From Lanius collurio (Eukaryota > Chordata > Aves > Passeriformes > Laniidae): DNA of 64,000 nucleotides. The notes under the pieces are model-generated. The model had not been told where the DNA came from and searched no databases. It saw only the letters and a program-made list of their open reading frames with translations. Where the stretch lies: positions 23,234,505-23,298,504 of the forward strand of contig JACBWW010000008.1 in assembly GCA_020086605.1 (NCBI GenBank). The letters run 5' to 3'. Below, piece by piece: positions 1 to 14,530 of the stretch. Both the position numbers and the translations under genes were made by a program. How positions within the stretch are numbered: the stretch's first letter is position 1; every line of letters starts with the position of its first letter.

Positions 1-3000
1 TCTGATTTTACACTTTGGACAATAAAAAAAGCTTGAGAAAATATATTTCACAACCTGGTTAGATTAAACCCCTCTGCCCTCCCGTTCCCTCCTCTGCCTC
101 CACAAAGCATTGAGAATTCATCTTTCCATCCTAAAATAACTGAAGTTTGATTGGAAAGATTCAAACAAAGCTGGTTTTTTTTTTTTCCTTAGCCAGCATG
201 TTCTATTTCACTCAACTTTAAATAAGTTTTTTTTAAAACTGAAACAAATTTTGAAATGAACTGTTGCTATAAATGGAAAAAAAAGTCACTGTTCTTTTTT
301 AAAAAAATATTAAACCAGAATATTTTTAGTATTGTGCCTGATTTTTTTTGGTATGGTATTCAGTATTTGACAGCTTTAGCAAAACTCTAAAGTGCTTCTG
401 GGATTGAACTTGATTTGAGCTTTTACACAGTTTTACATCATTCATCAAACAGTTTTCCTGTGGTAGATGTCTTTGTTAGAAACAGCACATGATCATGAAC
501 TGCAAATTGTCATAACATAAATCCAAAATAAAAGAAAATAAAAGATTCAACAATAGCATTATATTTATAACTTTTTAAAAGTGTGTCTTCCAGCTTTCAA
601 ACTTGAATTTTCTTAATTGAAAATAAAATACCTATATAAAAGCAAAACAAAGAAAAGGAATTGTTTAAAAACAGAAGAAAGAAAAATGAATAAAAATTCC
701 TGCCTTTACTTTACTTCAAAGACATGAATGAAATTGCCTAAACTGCATAATACCTATAATCAGGAAGACATGTGTCTCTCCCTTCTTCTATAAACAGGTA
801 GTGTGCAAGGAAGTACATGGCTTTTCCTGTTTCTGTCCTTAACTACATGCATATATAGTTATTTTTACTGTAACAGATTAAGAATTTGAGAAAATGACAT
901 ATTGGAAAACTCTCCTAAATTAGAATATTTTTGTTGATGTATTTATAGCTGTATTTATAGCTAGAAAATACAGTATTTAAAGACCGTGCAGAGCCATTTT
1001 CTCATCTCTAGGGGTAAATTAAGTCACATTGTCACTTTTTAACATAATGAAATGTACTGAATCAAGTCAAACTTCACTTAGATTTTGAGAGGTCCAGCAG
1101 AATCTTAGATATATGCTCTACAATGTCTTAATAATCAGTTCTCTGGAATTTACCAGCTTTATGCACACTTATGTACAAATTCTTTTAGAAAAATTATAAT
1201 AACACAGCCAGAATGGTATAATTTGCAATGGAGAGGATTATCAATGCAGAAAACAAATTAAGACTTGTCGCTTACATCCTAACTTCAGAGGAATGTATCC
1301 CCAAGTCTCTCTTTTCCATTTCATCATGATAGGACTATTAATTCATTCTCTTATAGATGTTCCTTCAACAGACACAAGAATTTTTGAACAAGGAGTATTT
1401 TTGTCTGAGATTCAGTATTCCTGGTTAACGGGTTTATAGGAATACATATATTTTTACTTTATGACATTTGAAAGAAATATTGTCATGTGATAAACATTTC
1501 CAGTTTCTGTGTCAAGTTTCCAGCCTTCAGAACCACAGGTTTTGTGACTGACTGAAGAAAACTTTAACATACTGACTTGTGTAAGTCTTGGCATTCCTGG
1601 GGTAGAGGTCATGAATTCCTTGTTTCCCACACCAGTTACCACTGTTGTGCAGGACCCTCTGTGAGCTCCATCCGAACAAACTGTCCCAGAATGTGATAAC
1701 TGTGAGCAATAGCTCAGCTGAATGCATTCAGGCATAAAGGCAGGAAGGTACTCAAAGTAAAGGCTGTGAAACCAAGATTTTAAATAGACTAGAAGTGCAT
1801 AACAAGAAAGAGCAAAAAAAGCATGGATGCACACTTGCTCTTTTCCTACTAATCCAGTAAGTTCCAGTCAAACTGTCATTAATAAAATCATTTGCTTTAT
1901 TAAAGATAATGGCTTTACCAAATATGTCAATTCAACAGGAAAAAAGCATGGAAAAATTGGTCAGAAGGCTAATTCCTTTAGAGATTGAATTTCCTTTTCC
2001 TTTTTCTTCTCCCTTCCCTCCCTTCCTTAAAAGTCGCTCTAATAAAATAAAACTTTAAAAGGAGCTGCAAGTGGAAGAGTAAAGAACTGAAATGTGCAAC
2101 TGGGGTCTAGCAAAACAGTTTATCATCATCTTGGGGAAAGTCCTACTGCCAGAGGAGTACCAGACCCCCAGTACTTCTGCAGGGACAACAGTGGAGGAGT
2201 ACACAAGTTGTACAGAAATGTCCCACTTATTAGTGTGGGACCTTGGTAGATGAAATAATAATGAGGATATGACTGATTTATAAAAACCAATGTAACTAAA
2301 CAGAAAAAGAAAAAAGAGGCTTTACTTTAGTTGAACAAAAGGAGGTGTTTCTGGTTGTGCATTTTAGAAGGGATACATAGAATTATCCATTATCAGAACT
2401 TCCTGTACCAGTCAAACTTACAGCTAAGTTAAACTTACAGATATATGACATGTCCCAATATGCAAATCAGCGATAGATTAAGCCTTACACAACTGCACAT
2501 CTCTTCATATAATCCACTCTCAAAGCATACACCCTGTGTCACTGCTAGAGTGCAATAGAAAAAGGTGGAAATGGCAATATAAAGAAGAGAATTCATTACA
2601 TTTAGCACTGAAAGCAGCTATGAAGAGCTGGGATACTATTTCCTGTAGCTTGAATTTGAACATTGGCAGTAAATGTTCTATCAATTAGGTCCTGCTCCTG
2701 AATCCACCAAGCTCATCAAAGGCTGGGTCACTTTATAACAGCCAGTTGATTTCTGTGCTACCAGAAAATTCTAATTTGTTTAAATTGGGCAGCAAAATGA
2801 ACCACATTTGGTATCAGTGGATGATTATTTTAAATAGGTACAATCTAGTACTACTAAATCGTCAGCCATCCTATACAGAGAGTGGGAGATGCAGTACAGG
2901 GAGACAACAACTCAGCAGCTTCTTCATCAGGCACTGCTTGCTAATCTGACCCAGTTTTTGCCCTAAGTAAAACCTGCCCATAAAGATCCAACAAGTTCTG

Positions 3001-4854
3001 AAACAATTTTTTTGGGAAAAGAATAAAATTTATTTCATAGAAGTAATAAATCAGATCCTTTTGTATAAAATACTTGATGTAAACAAAGCAAAGCTTAATA
3101 ACACTAATATGCTGTATCACAGTGAAAACAGAATGGAAATGCTGCACAAGAGAATATTTTGCCCATGGATTAAGTCTATATATTTTAATAGTTCATGATA
3201 AATGCAGATGTTTTGCTTAGAAGCATGAAAGTGGAATAAGTGTTTACCTCTGCATTGAAGACTAATTTGGTGACTGCTACTTTGAAATACATTATGTAGG
3301 CATCCCTGAAAAACAGGTAACTGTTCAGGCTGTTCTTTCAGAAAAAAACCTTCTTCTATCTTTTGTCAAGTGAGACCAATGTAGTTAAAAACATAAAAGC
3401 CTGCAGAAGCAGAGCTTATTCCATAGCATAGAAGTCCAATGGCTGTGCTGGTTTCCCACACTTCTGTACTATTAAGCATCCACAGAAAATAAATCAACAT
3501 GGCTCACTGATGTGGTCCATAAGGGTAGTACACACAAACTAAGTAAGTAAAGCTCAGGATTGAGGGAAATAGCAATCTGGCAGCATTACTCGGTACCATT
3601 GCCCATGAGACAGTACAGGGAAGAAAGAGGATGTGCACATGTATGTGCCATGTTCCATGGCACTTGGTATGTGCTTTCCAAATCATGCCCTCCCATATGC
3701 ACTGGTGGAATCAAGTGATTTCTGTTGCAGGCAATCCCCATGTACTGGCCTGCCCTCATACACAAAAAAAATAAAGAGAAGCAAATCCAAAGGTCATGAT
3801 ATATGTAAACAAAAGGCAGTTAATGTAAAAAAAAAAAAAATTTCCAATTCTCTCTTAATTGTTTACTTAGTTGAAACTTAAATTGAAATTATATTTTCAA
3901 TAAATTATGTACAAAAATAATAAAGTTTAGTATTTTTATCTGCTACAGCCATTGCTGGAGATGTTCAGTATTGACTAGAATTAAGTGGTAGGGCATATGA
4001 GGAAATATGAAAGCAGAAATGAGGTCCTGTGGGCAAACAGAATGTGCAATTATCAAATACCACAAAAGGTCTTTCATGCCCTTCTCCATGGGCATGAAAC
4101 AAGTCCAAACAAATTCTACAGTACTGATAAAAATTTTCAACATCCTTCTTTCCCCTGCATATGTGCTAGCAATTTCTTGTCTGAAGCCCAGCTTGGAGAT
4201 AGCAGCTGTCTAAAACCAAATGCATTGCTCCCCACCATGCAGTGATGAGAGGTAATCTTTGCTGAGATGTGGCCCCTCCCAAACTACCAGACTTTCCAGA
4301 AAGGCAAGCTAAATTCAGCCTAGCATTCCCAATCCAGGCTCCACCACCTTTCCAAACTCTAAGTTGAAAGTACTCAGAGGACATAAGGAGTTAGATTATC
4401 AGGTGTGAACTCAGGTTTAGAAAAGCAACTTGACATAACTTAATGAAAAGTCACTCTAGGGCATATCTTAATGGTCCTGCCTAAATTTTGCAACTCATTT
4501 CTCTTGTTTTAACATTAGCTCCCTTCTGACAAACAAGAAGATCTGTGGAGGGGGCACTTTGACAGCACTGCAGTGACTACTGGAACTGGTAAAGGTAGCC
4601 AGGTCTTGGTCTGACCAGGGCACAAGGAGGGACCAAGTCTTGAGCCCCAGAGCCTGGTGGAGGTGGCTGGGGCATGGAACTCACAATGGGCAGGGCACTG
4701 GGGAGCACACCTCACAAAACCAGGCAGCAGCAAACATCTGTGCAGTGGTGTTAGGAAAACTAACAGCACAAGTGCCAGCCTGAGAACAATACAGAGCTTC
4801 CTTTAACAAAAGAAAAGCTACAGCACAGCTAACACCTGCAGTGGGAGTAGAAAA

Positions 4855-4990
4855 ACAGAGCCAAAACAGAGAGAAAAAGAAAAAGGAGGATAAAGATACA
4901 GGTGAAAAGAAGGATGAGAAAATTACATGTTTGGGAAAAAAAGCACAAGAGGGCATAAGTGGGTGTGAGAGGAAGGCAGGGAAGGATGGC
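4855..4990 (+). repeat. Purine-rich tract
   Basis: Mostly A and G over about 135 bases (gagagaaaaagaaaaaggagg, gaaaagaaggatgagaaaa, gaggaaggcagggaaggatgg). It gives serine/phenylalanine/leucine-rich frames on the minus strand that are not credible proteins. Confidence 0.65.
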
Positions 4991-7900
4991 AGAAGACTTG
5001 AGGTAAAGGCATAACAAGCATGATATTGGCAAACTGCAAATGAAACTTGAGAGCTGATGCAAGCTTGCAGTCACTGTTACTCAGTTCAAACAGTGAAGAC
5101 AGCCTCTGGGTCTGGCACATGCATATCTTGGTAGTGAAGAAAAGAAATTGCATCTATCTGGGATCACCCAAAAGAGGTACTAAGGTAAGAGACCGGAGGA
5201 GAAAGCAGGTGGCTGTAAGGGCAGTGTGAAAGGAGACAAGCAAGCACTGATGCAGTAAACCTGTTTAAGAATTGAGCTCTTCCTCACAAATCCAGCAAGT
5301 GTCAAACCTCATGTCTAATATAATCAGTGCTCCATCAAAGCAGGGCTGTGAATTTGCCAGGTTTCATTCATAGCCAAGATGCAATTGTGCACTGTCACTT
5401 AATGGTGACATGATATCCCAAAATCTATGGGTAAGATGACAGTAGATCTATGTCCCAAGTACTGTGTCTCAAACATCATCAAAACAGTGCTGGTTATGCA
5501 GAAATGCATTTAATGTTTCTTGTTGTTTATATCCCATCCACACCCTTGTTACATGTGAATGAAGCAACTCACAGAGATACTGGCCCTCAATCTGGCCTCG
5601 TTCTTGACATTCGGTCCTTTTAATTCACATTGCTTTTGGGAGATCAGAGTAAAGCTCTAAAGTCTTGTACTTTCCTCTGTTAAACTTTCAAGTTACTTCT
5701 GACTTCTGCAGATTTTAAGTGTTCTTCAAAATAATGACTGCCTGATATATGTGCAATATCACTTTCATACACGACAGAAAAATCCTACCTCATACTCTTT
5801 ACAGATTTTCAACAATCTCCATTTGAAATTTGAAGTGGTAAAAGTTGGTTTTTATTCAAGTGAAGTGAGTGATGTAAAAATTCCAGTTCTTTCCATAGAA
5901 CTATCTGATTATGTTTGAATGCCATTCCCAAACTGCAGCAACAATTTGTTCTTCAGTCCAGAGGGAAGTTCCCTGTTACAGTCACCATACAGCAATTTAA
6001 AAACCATGAAGATAAAAACAATACAGAGGCTGTTACTAGGAGGATCATTTGTTACCTTCACCTGGAGTGAAACTTCACAAGATTTTACTGACCCATTCCC
6101 TGAGAAGTGATGCTACTAAAACCATCCTAGGCAAGCAAGGCCACAAGCACTCAACAGAAGTTGAATTCTCAAAGCAGTCCAAGGATTTACTTCCTGTTCT
6201 CTGTGGCAGTGATGACTGAAAACTTTCTGAAGACTGAAAGTCCTAGTGATTTGTAACAATTCTTCATGATGACAAACACCCAATTTCATCTTTAGAGACA
6301 ATGTGAAGTATACAGGGATGTATATGGTATTTTCTCTCTTTTTGCACCTTTAGACAACATTTTCTCTTGGATCCCAAAGAAAGCTGAATTGAGTATTTTA
6401 GAATATTCTGTCATTCCAGATTTCTCCTGTTCTTTTAAAGTGTCTATTTTATTACTGTAGCCAGGATGTTTATTCATTCCATAATTCAGAGCTTTATTAT
6501 TGCAGCAGATCATGAACTGAGTTTCCAACTTCAAAGAGGAACAAGTGAAATTTAAAAATCAAATCAGAGAAGAATCAAAAATATTGTTCTCTACTCCTTT
6601 TATCCTAAAACTAACAAGAACATGAATCTATGCAATTTTGTAGTGCTTTTGTAAGAACATCCTTTCTAGTGGGCTTCAAAAGGAAAATCATTGTGACAAT
6701 AGTTCTTTCTCTGCTTAAGCAAAGTCCTACTAGCATAGTCCTTTTAACAGTATCTGTAAAGCAATACTCTCCACTTCTAACGGTCAGAAATGAAGCCAGT
6801 ATTTTGATAGATCATTTTAAAGTCCTGCTAGTTTACAAAGAAGTTTTATTTAAAAAAATAAACCCAACAAATCAGAGCAACAAGCAGTTCTCACAGCCAT
6901 GACTTGGATCCCAGCTGGATTCCTGCACATGGAAGGAAATGTATGGGACACAGCTGTAAATTACAAACAGGCAGTATCTTAAGTTCTTCCCAAAATAGGA
7001 AAGTTGCTGAGCTTGACACATCTTGACTTTATCTGAAATTCAGGATGATGTAAACACCAAACAAAAGAAGAGATCATGTCAATGATATTAGACTGATGGA
7101 ATTAAGTCAACAGTGCAAAAACATACCCCCACCCCCAGAAGTATTGGCAATTCAGCACTAGGATGAACAAAACCAGAGAACATACAAATGGGAGACACTC
7201 ATGACTCAGAAGTGAGTTAGGCTTAAGGGAAGAACACATATTTTCCTTCAGTTTTTATTTCTGTAATCTGGCTGTGAACCTAAAAGATCTTCTAATCATC
7301 TCTCCAGCACTGGGTGGCCAGAAGTAAGCCTCTAGACTAGTCCTTATTTTACTACTGCAGAGGAGATTTGGATAAAACAATCATATTCAAAATCACAGTG
7401 GACAGATTTATAGAGGAAGTAGTTTGGTTTTTTTTTTTTGACAGACAGCCAAAAGTGATTTACATTATGTATCCTCTGCTGAACTTGACTTTCTCTGACA
7501 CCTGTTTTGTCTTTCTAAGAACCCAGTGCTGTCAGCCCTAAGCTTCAGAGTTTAGACAGGGAAGGGTCACAGACAGAACACTTGAAGTACTTTACAGTAC
7601 TTGAAATAAAAGGCTCCTGAAATATTCTTGAAGTTTGATGACTATTAACAAATGAGTCTTTCACATTTGGCTTGTTTCCCATCTTCCTCCTATGACATTT
7701 CAAAAACTAGTCTTTTGAAATGACTATAGGAGGTGTTTAGAGGGAAGACATGATTTTTTAAATTTCTGGACAGGAAAAACCCAAGCCCAGACATTCAAAT
7801 TATCTACTAGGTCTCCTGAATCACTGTAGTCTTCAGCATGCCTAAGAAGACTTCATTTCTGTTAAAAGCACAGAATTTTAACCATACTGTGCAAGGAGGG

Positions 7901-10567
7901 AGCTCATTCCTCTGAGTGCTGTTCATGCAGAAGGAATAAAGTTTTCATCCTTTATTTAGATTAACAAAAGATTAATAGGCACTATCAATAAGAAAAGATC
8001 TAATGGGCCTTTAAAACAATCATAGAAATGTAGGTCAGTCAGGAAATGGTCTTACATACGATTTATAGGAACACGCTTCCTTCTCTAGGAGCTCTCCAAT
8101 ATACAGTTAAAGTCAGGAGGTTATGAATATTTTACACACAATACATGAAGAGTTTTCCAACTGCCCTCATTCAAGTTATCATTAAAAAATTACACATAAT
8201 CTCCCCCAAACCTGCTTTTTGCAGAGGAGAAACAGGAGCAGCAGAGAGGTTTGTTTTGTGAGCCCCAAATGAGTTCAGATGGTCACAAGGAAGAACAGTT
8301 GCTAAACCCAAAATGATTACTAAGAAAATCCTGCCATCAACACCGTGCTGCAAATGTGTCAGACATTAAGGACACACTAAGTGCCAGTCAGTTAGAAAGC
8401 TCCATTTGCAATCAGTTTTCTAAATGCAGGTGGTTAGTCACTGATTTATGTGCTATTCATTGACACTAGGTATTACACTGAGATACACCTCCCCGGCTTT
8501 AGAGACCTTGTAATTTTGGAAACCCTGAAGGCACGAACTGCAGATCTCCTACAGCCACCATGTGTAACCTCGCTTCCTGCCCAACTTCCCTTGCTCTCTT
8601 GAGTTCTCTCTCAGTATCCCCTGCTAATCTGTAAATGTCAACAAACACACAATTAAAGCCAGAAGTTGTTATATTGATTTTGCTCCACTGCCTTAGTAAG
8701 GGCAAACTGATCTTACAGCAACTCACAGACCACTTGTGTGCTTTTAGCCAGATTTGCCTGACTACAGTCTCACAACTTTCCACCTACACCCCTGCACAGT
8801 GAGAGAAAGAGTTTGCTACTCAGACAGGTCTAAACAATAATATTATAATCACACCATCTTCTCATCAGCAACTGCAAGCTGTAATTATGTAAGATGACCA
8901 AAATGACATTTTTGGCACACTGAGGGACATGAGATTAAGTGATTAATTCAGTCCCTCTACAGGTGAGAAGAAAAACATGGTGAGTTCAAGAAGGTTAGAC
9001 TTGTCTTTAAAACAATGAATACAAAAAGCTGTGAGGATGATTCATGTGAGACCATCCCTGAGTGATGACATGAAGTTTTACTTCAGGTAATTGTTCTGTG
9101 TCAGCAAAAAACTCCTCTCTAGTTAGTGCTGATTGTATGACTGTATGAATCAACATCAACAGATAAAATGGAGTTACACAAGTCTAAGACAGAGAGAAAA
9201 ACAAAATCCAGTTTAGTTTTGGGTAGAAAGTTACTCTTTAATTTCCTACTACAATTAATGTTGGCAGCCTTGTTTCACATGCCAAGTGGTTTACCAATTT
9301 TACTCAGAATATTTAAATTTTTCTAAGAAATTGCCTCAGAACATGTCTTTAAGGAAGTTTTATAGAGTTTACCACGTTACTGCTCAGTCACAGGTCTTCT
9401 GTACTAGTCTTGGCAGGCCCAAATACAGTGAACCACAAAGAAGAACATTAGGACTTCTTTTTTAACAGGAAGACATTGACAGCAATATTTTTCAAACTTT
9501 TGAGGTGTAGAATTTTAGTAATCATCAATAAACATATGTTTGTTCTTAACAGACCATTTACCAAGGATCTTTGAATTTTCCTGCATTTTTGAAATCCAGG
9601 TTTTCAGCATCGTACTAAGACTGGATCTTCCCACAGGAATAAATTGTTATATCCCAATGACTATAGGCAAGTATCAATTGTAAATATTTTACTGTTCATG
9701 GAAGTCTGAGACACTTTCATCAGAAATATAAAGAAATTTTTGTGAGATTTTGCTAATTTGTGGGGATTTTTTACCAATGCAATATGCTGTCTTATAGGTC
9801 TTATAAATTTGAAATGTTATTGATAATAATTTTTTTTAAGTTTTTTAAACTAAGAAATGTCTAGGCTGTATTGATATAGGTTAAGAAAACAGAGACTAAA
9901 TGATAAGACTAGAATCAGAAAACATCAGGCCAAAAAGTAAATGCAAACACTGTTTTAAAGCAAATAATGTGCAATGTTGACATGTGAAAGAAAATGAAAG
10001 GCAAACTAACCAGCTTTGACTTGTTTTCAGTGATGTACTTAAATAAAATGAAATCTGTTGAAATAAAAGATGAACTACATATTTGAGCAGATTTCAATGC
10101 TGAAGTACTATCTGAAGACGGAAAAACTAATGTTTATAACTAACTAATGACTAGCTTATCTCCCGAAGTTAAATACACGTCTTGAATGCAATTCAAATCA
10201 GGATCAGAAAGTCTTTGTTATTATTCCCATAATTTTGCTGTACAGATAGCTGCGTCTGTTATAGCAACAAGAGTGACCTTGTGAAATGTTACACTTTTAC
10301 TTAGGTACAATTCTTGATTATAGAGCAAATCACACCGTCTCAGTTTATTTAAACAATTCCCAAGTCTTGATGGTCCTGCAGAGCAAGTGCAGGTTTGGAA
10401 AGGTGAGATGAATTATGAATTATGGCATGTGTTTCAACAGAATTTGTCAAGAGACAGTTGCAGAATCCTTACCTTAAGACTTATAATGGTGAACCCCTCA
10501 TACAACATTTACCTATTCTTGTATTTTCAGTTACTGAAGAAGTTATTGTGCTAAGCTAAAAGTAGCC

Positions 10568-10627
10568 CACAAAAAGGTGAAAAAAGAAGAAAAAAAGAAG
10601 AAAAAGCATGCGGAAAGAAGACAAGAA
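10568..10627 (+). repeat. GAA/A-rich purine tract
   Basis: Sixty bases of aaaaagg, gaaaaaagaag, aaaaaaagaagaaaaag type sequence with few pyrimidines. Confidence 0.75.
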
Positions 10628-12583
10628 CCCAATTATGAACTGTAAATCCTACAACATCTATACTTGGAAGCAGCTTTTTAAATGCATGTTATAGAAAGAA
10701 GCTTAAACAGAAGCTAAAAAATGAACCTAAATTTTGGGATTCTTTCTGTTTCAAAGAGCTGTTTGCTTTTGCCTGACCAGATGCTGGAGCTGCTCACCCC
10801 CACACAAGAAGGTTGATTGCCCACACAGGCAGGGAGCTGCCCTGTCCCTGCACTCCGGACAGACATGGAACACCCCAGCCCAGCTCTGGCAGGGGTTACT
10901 GCTGTCCTGCACCACACAGAGCAGCAAAGCAGGGCAAGGGGACATTACCAAGCCAGTGGGGAATGGCTGATTGGTGCCAAACTGATCTCAAGGGTAGGAG
11001 TTTCAAAGCTGTTTCCAAGTCTGGACTGTGAGAGACAGCCTCAAACAAATTTGGTTGTGAGGAAGGAGGGCACTCCCTTCTGCTTTACTTGGTGGAAAAA
11101 ACACCTGGATGAGTGCTGCTTGAGGGATCGCAGGAGAGACCAGAAGCCACAGCAGGAGACTGACTAAATAGTTCTACATAAGTAAATAAGAATCTGAGAT
11201 ATCAGTAACCTACACCTGCCTGTGAAAAAAAAGCCCATGCACAAATGTTGTTATTCAACTGAAAAAAGTGACACCAGTTAGTCTGTATAACAGCCATAGG
11301 TGATATTTATTCTGGTTTTCCAAAATGCCAAAAGGGACTGCACAAATTGGCATCTGCCCCATAAACCAGCCTAGGATCATTCACAAGCTTGAGTTACAGA
11401 CAACACCCCCCCTAATTTTAAACAAACACTGGTTCTTCCAGAATATTTAATCTTTGCTATTCTGGGGAGCTACAAAATTATTTTTAATGAAAACATATAA
11501 AAAGAAAGAGCAAAATCTTTCTGTGGAAAGTTGACATTCAAGAAACTCAATAGAAAGGCAGAAGTTGAGCTTAAAAAGCTCAAGACAGAGGAAAAGGATT
11601 AAATGGCAAAAGTAAACATTCAGTCTATGTAACATATTGCAGCCTTTCAGACCTACTTGCACTTACTAGCATGTCTAAGAAGTGAACTTGTCAATAATAG
11701 CCCATAATGTTTGCTCTCCATCATTGATTTTGAGGCCAGAAGGATCCTGAACAGTCAGGCAGGTTTACATCAACCATTATAGTTGAACTTTGAAACTGTG
11801 AAAAACATGGATTTGTTTTCTAAAACACTGCAGTAAAGACTCTACCAAAAGAACAAAACTATTTCCATTAAAAAGCCCTTCCTTGGCAGATGTTCATTAG
11901 TGTTTAATGCTGGTCACAGCTGGATTAAACTCAGGAAAGCTGAGCTCAGCACTTCAAGCTTAGATGTTTATTTGCATCTCTACAGACAAATTCTTCTTCA
12001 GCTTGCAATCCAGCTGGGTATAGCCAGCCAAGGGTTACAGATTTTGTCCCATGGTCTTCAAAGCTGAGTTGAAGTCTCTGAGCAGGGGCTCTCATGGTAA
12101 TCAGCTGCTCCCCTGTGACTTTCAGCACCTTCCTTCTATAGCTGGGCTAAAAGTCATGTTAAAACAGGCAATGCAGTTATGCTTTGGAAAAAAAAAATTA
12201 TGCCTAGAGAGGCTACCTTGATTGCTTCCACCTACTCTGCACTGCATCACATACAAAGGTAAGTCTCTAGAGGGAATATGCAAACTGCAGAGGGGGCATT
12301 CAGAGCTCAAATCAGCATCAAAATCGGCAAAGTTCTGAGTTTATGGTGAACTTCTGGGTTTCTGTCACCTTGTTTATTTCAGTGACCAAGACAACGTTAT
12401 ACTGAATGACATCAGCCATCATATTCTGATGGTTACCCCAGAAATAATGTGCAAATAATTTCTGCTTTGTCTGCACAAGATATAGTATTAGGATAGTGTA
12501 TAGTATAATGTGATTACCTTCTGCATGATTAACTTCTAGCACAGACAGATTCATGCCCAAGAAAATAAAAATATATATCAGTA

Positions 12584-12635
12584 TACTACTACTACTTTAC
12601 TACTAGTAGTAGTAGTATTACTACTACTACTAATA
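12584..12635. repeat. (ACT)n-(AGT)n-(ACT)n trinucleotide hairpin repeat
   Basis: Runs of ACT (12584-12606), AGT (12604-12617) and ACT again (12617-12632) follow one another, centred on the perfect palindrome ACTACTAGTAGT. The middle run can pair with either flanking run, so two alternative hairpins are possible. It probably grew from a simple trinucleotide repeat by inversion. Confidence 0.9.
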
Positions 12636-14131
12636 ACTGTTTTAATTTCAAAATAGGAAAAAATGTTGATAACTTAGGAAACATGAAGATCATTCTTTCT
12701 CCAGATGCTCTCAGCTGTTTCTTTTGAAAAGGTTAGAAAAAACACAGATCACATCAGACAGTGTCCAGGCAATAACAGAGATCTCTTCAACAAATTTATC
12801 TTTCACAAAAAAACAGGAAGCTGAAATACATAACAGCTTAGTCTTAAAAAATAAAAAGATGTCCAATTAGTTATATCCAGTAATGGTCCTCTAAGTTTTA
12901 ATATAAAGCTCACCCCTATTCCCTGAGATAGAAGAGTAATACAATAAACAAGAGGGACTGACATGGAGACATGTCCACTGGTGACACAGAAAATTCCATC
13001 TGCATTTTACAGTATGTCTCCCTGTTCTCTTTCTCACCAGCCAGCCAAGAGACACAACTGCTTCAGGACTCAGAGAAAAGAGATGTGCAGACATGATCTT
13101 TGTACACTTTGTCCTGGTGAAAGGCTCCAGATGTTACAGCAGAAAAAAATGGCAGCTGTTCTAAGAAGAGAGGACAACTGAAATATGAAAGATTATATTC
13201 CCCACAACAGCACCATGTTCCCTCTGCTGCACCACATGTGGTCAGGATCAGCTAGCTCCACTAGGGATTTCTGAGTACATGCTTCTGCTCTCGGGCAATG
13301 AAAACATAAAATTAACATTGCAGTTATAATCCACAGCTCAAAAGCCCTTCTTCACACTTACAGGACCAGCAAAATGTTCCCATACAACCATTTGACGCAG
13401 TCTTGCCATTTTGTCAGGTTCCCAGGAACCTCATTTATATTGACTTTGATCAATGTGACAGCAGTGGAAGACAGCTAACTTTGCATGCATACATCACACC
13501 TTCCTTCTCCCCCAGTCCTATCCTCCCTGTCCCTCCCATCCTTCTTCCTTTTCCCTGATGTTCAGTGTGGTTCTTCCTAAGACAGGAACACCATGTGGGT
13601 ATTGTAGGAGGAACTGTCTGTGTGATTGTACAATTAATGCCTTCCAGAGATGGGGAAGCTGAGATGTTTGTATTTACTTTGGAGCACATCAGCCAGTAAA
13701 AGAAATGCTGCTGGAGACTGGGACAACTGCACAATCTGGCCTCCCTAGGTTGCCGGCAGCCTCTGGGTAGATGCCTCCCCCCGGCCAGGGCTGCCTGCAG
13801 GGTCCATCCAGCCCAAAGACAGAACACTCACTTTTGGATACCTGAGTAAATGTTAGTAAGATTCAACCAAATATGGAGAAAAAAATCCTAAAGCATCTCC
13901 ATAGGTGTTTTGTTGCTTTGTAGTTGTGAATTCTGCAAGGCCAAAGACTGTAAACCTGTATGTTTCTAGCTGAACCAGCTTAAAACTCTTTAGATAATGT
14001 AAAGCATTGCAATAGATGATAAAGTTGTTTTTTAGTCCTATATTAAGCAATAAATCCAGTCATAAACATCCTCACAAACGCTGTGTCCTACTTCTCCTAT
14101 CTGACCAAGAAACCTTCCCTCTACAACTCTG

Positions 14132-14530
14132 TGTGCTGGTTTAGCCAAATTTAGAAATATATCCTCTGAGAGAAGGCAGGTTACAAACCACTCTTCTCCC
14201 ACCAGGTTCGGGACAAAAAATGCAGAGAGCCAGAGTGTGTTATCTCTGTCTGCATCCTTGAAGGTTTCTTTATTTTCCTTCCCTCTCCACTCAGGCTAAA
14301 TTTAAAACCATAGAAAGGCATAAAACTGGTTTCTGGGCAGGGGACGGTGATAGGGAATACTCAGGTCACCCCAAGATACTCTGTTACCCTGAGTTTGGTC
14401 CCTTCACTGCCCATGAAGTATCCAGTGCTATCAGGGATTTTCTCAAACATCTCAAGATACAAATGAGAAACCTAAACAGTAAATCAAATCATATCCTAAA
14501 CCAATGTATTTGCCTTAAGCAGGTGCCACA
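14132..14530 (+). mobile_element. Possible endogenous retroviral LTR fragment
   Basis: Begins TGTGCTGGTTTAGCC, a start like that of LTRs common in songbird genomes. It continues as moderately GC-rich sequence with CCCACCAGGTTCGGGACAAAAAATG and a TTTCTTTATTTTCC stretch, unlike the AT-rich flanks. No coding remnant, primer site or matching second LTR was seen, and the right edge is a guess. It could instead be unique sequence. Confidence 0.4.

Noticed and set aside
4829..5153. Minus-strand frames rich in leucine, serine and phenylalanine that resemble membrane segments
   Set aside because: Several overlapping frames come from the purine-rich tract at 4855-4990. No domain and no splice structure.
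13450..13827. 125-codon minus-strand frame in a GC-richer patch
   Set aside because: No domain or signal recognised, frame composition follows local base composition, and no clear splice sites bound it.
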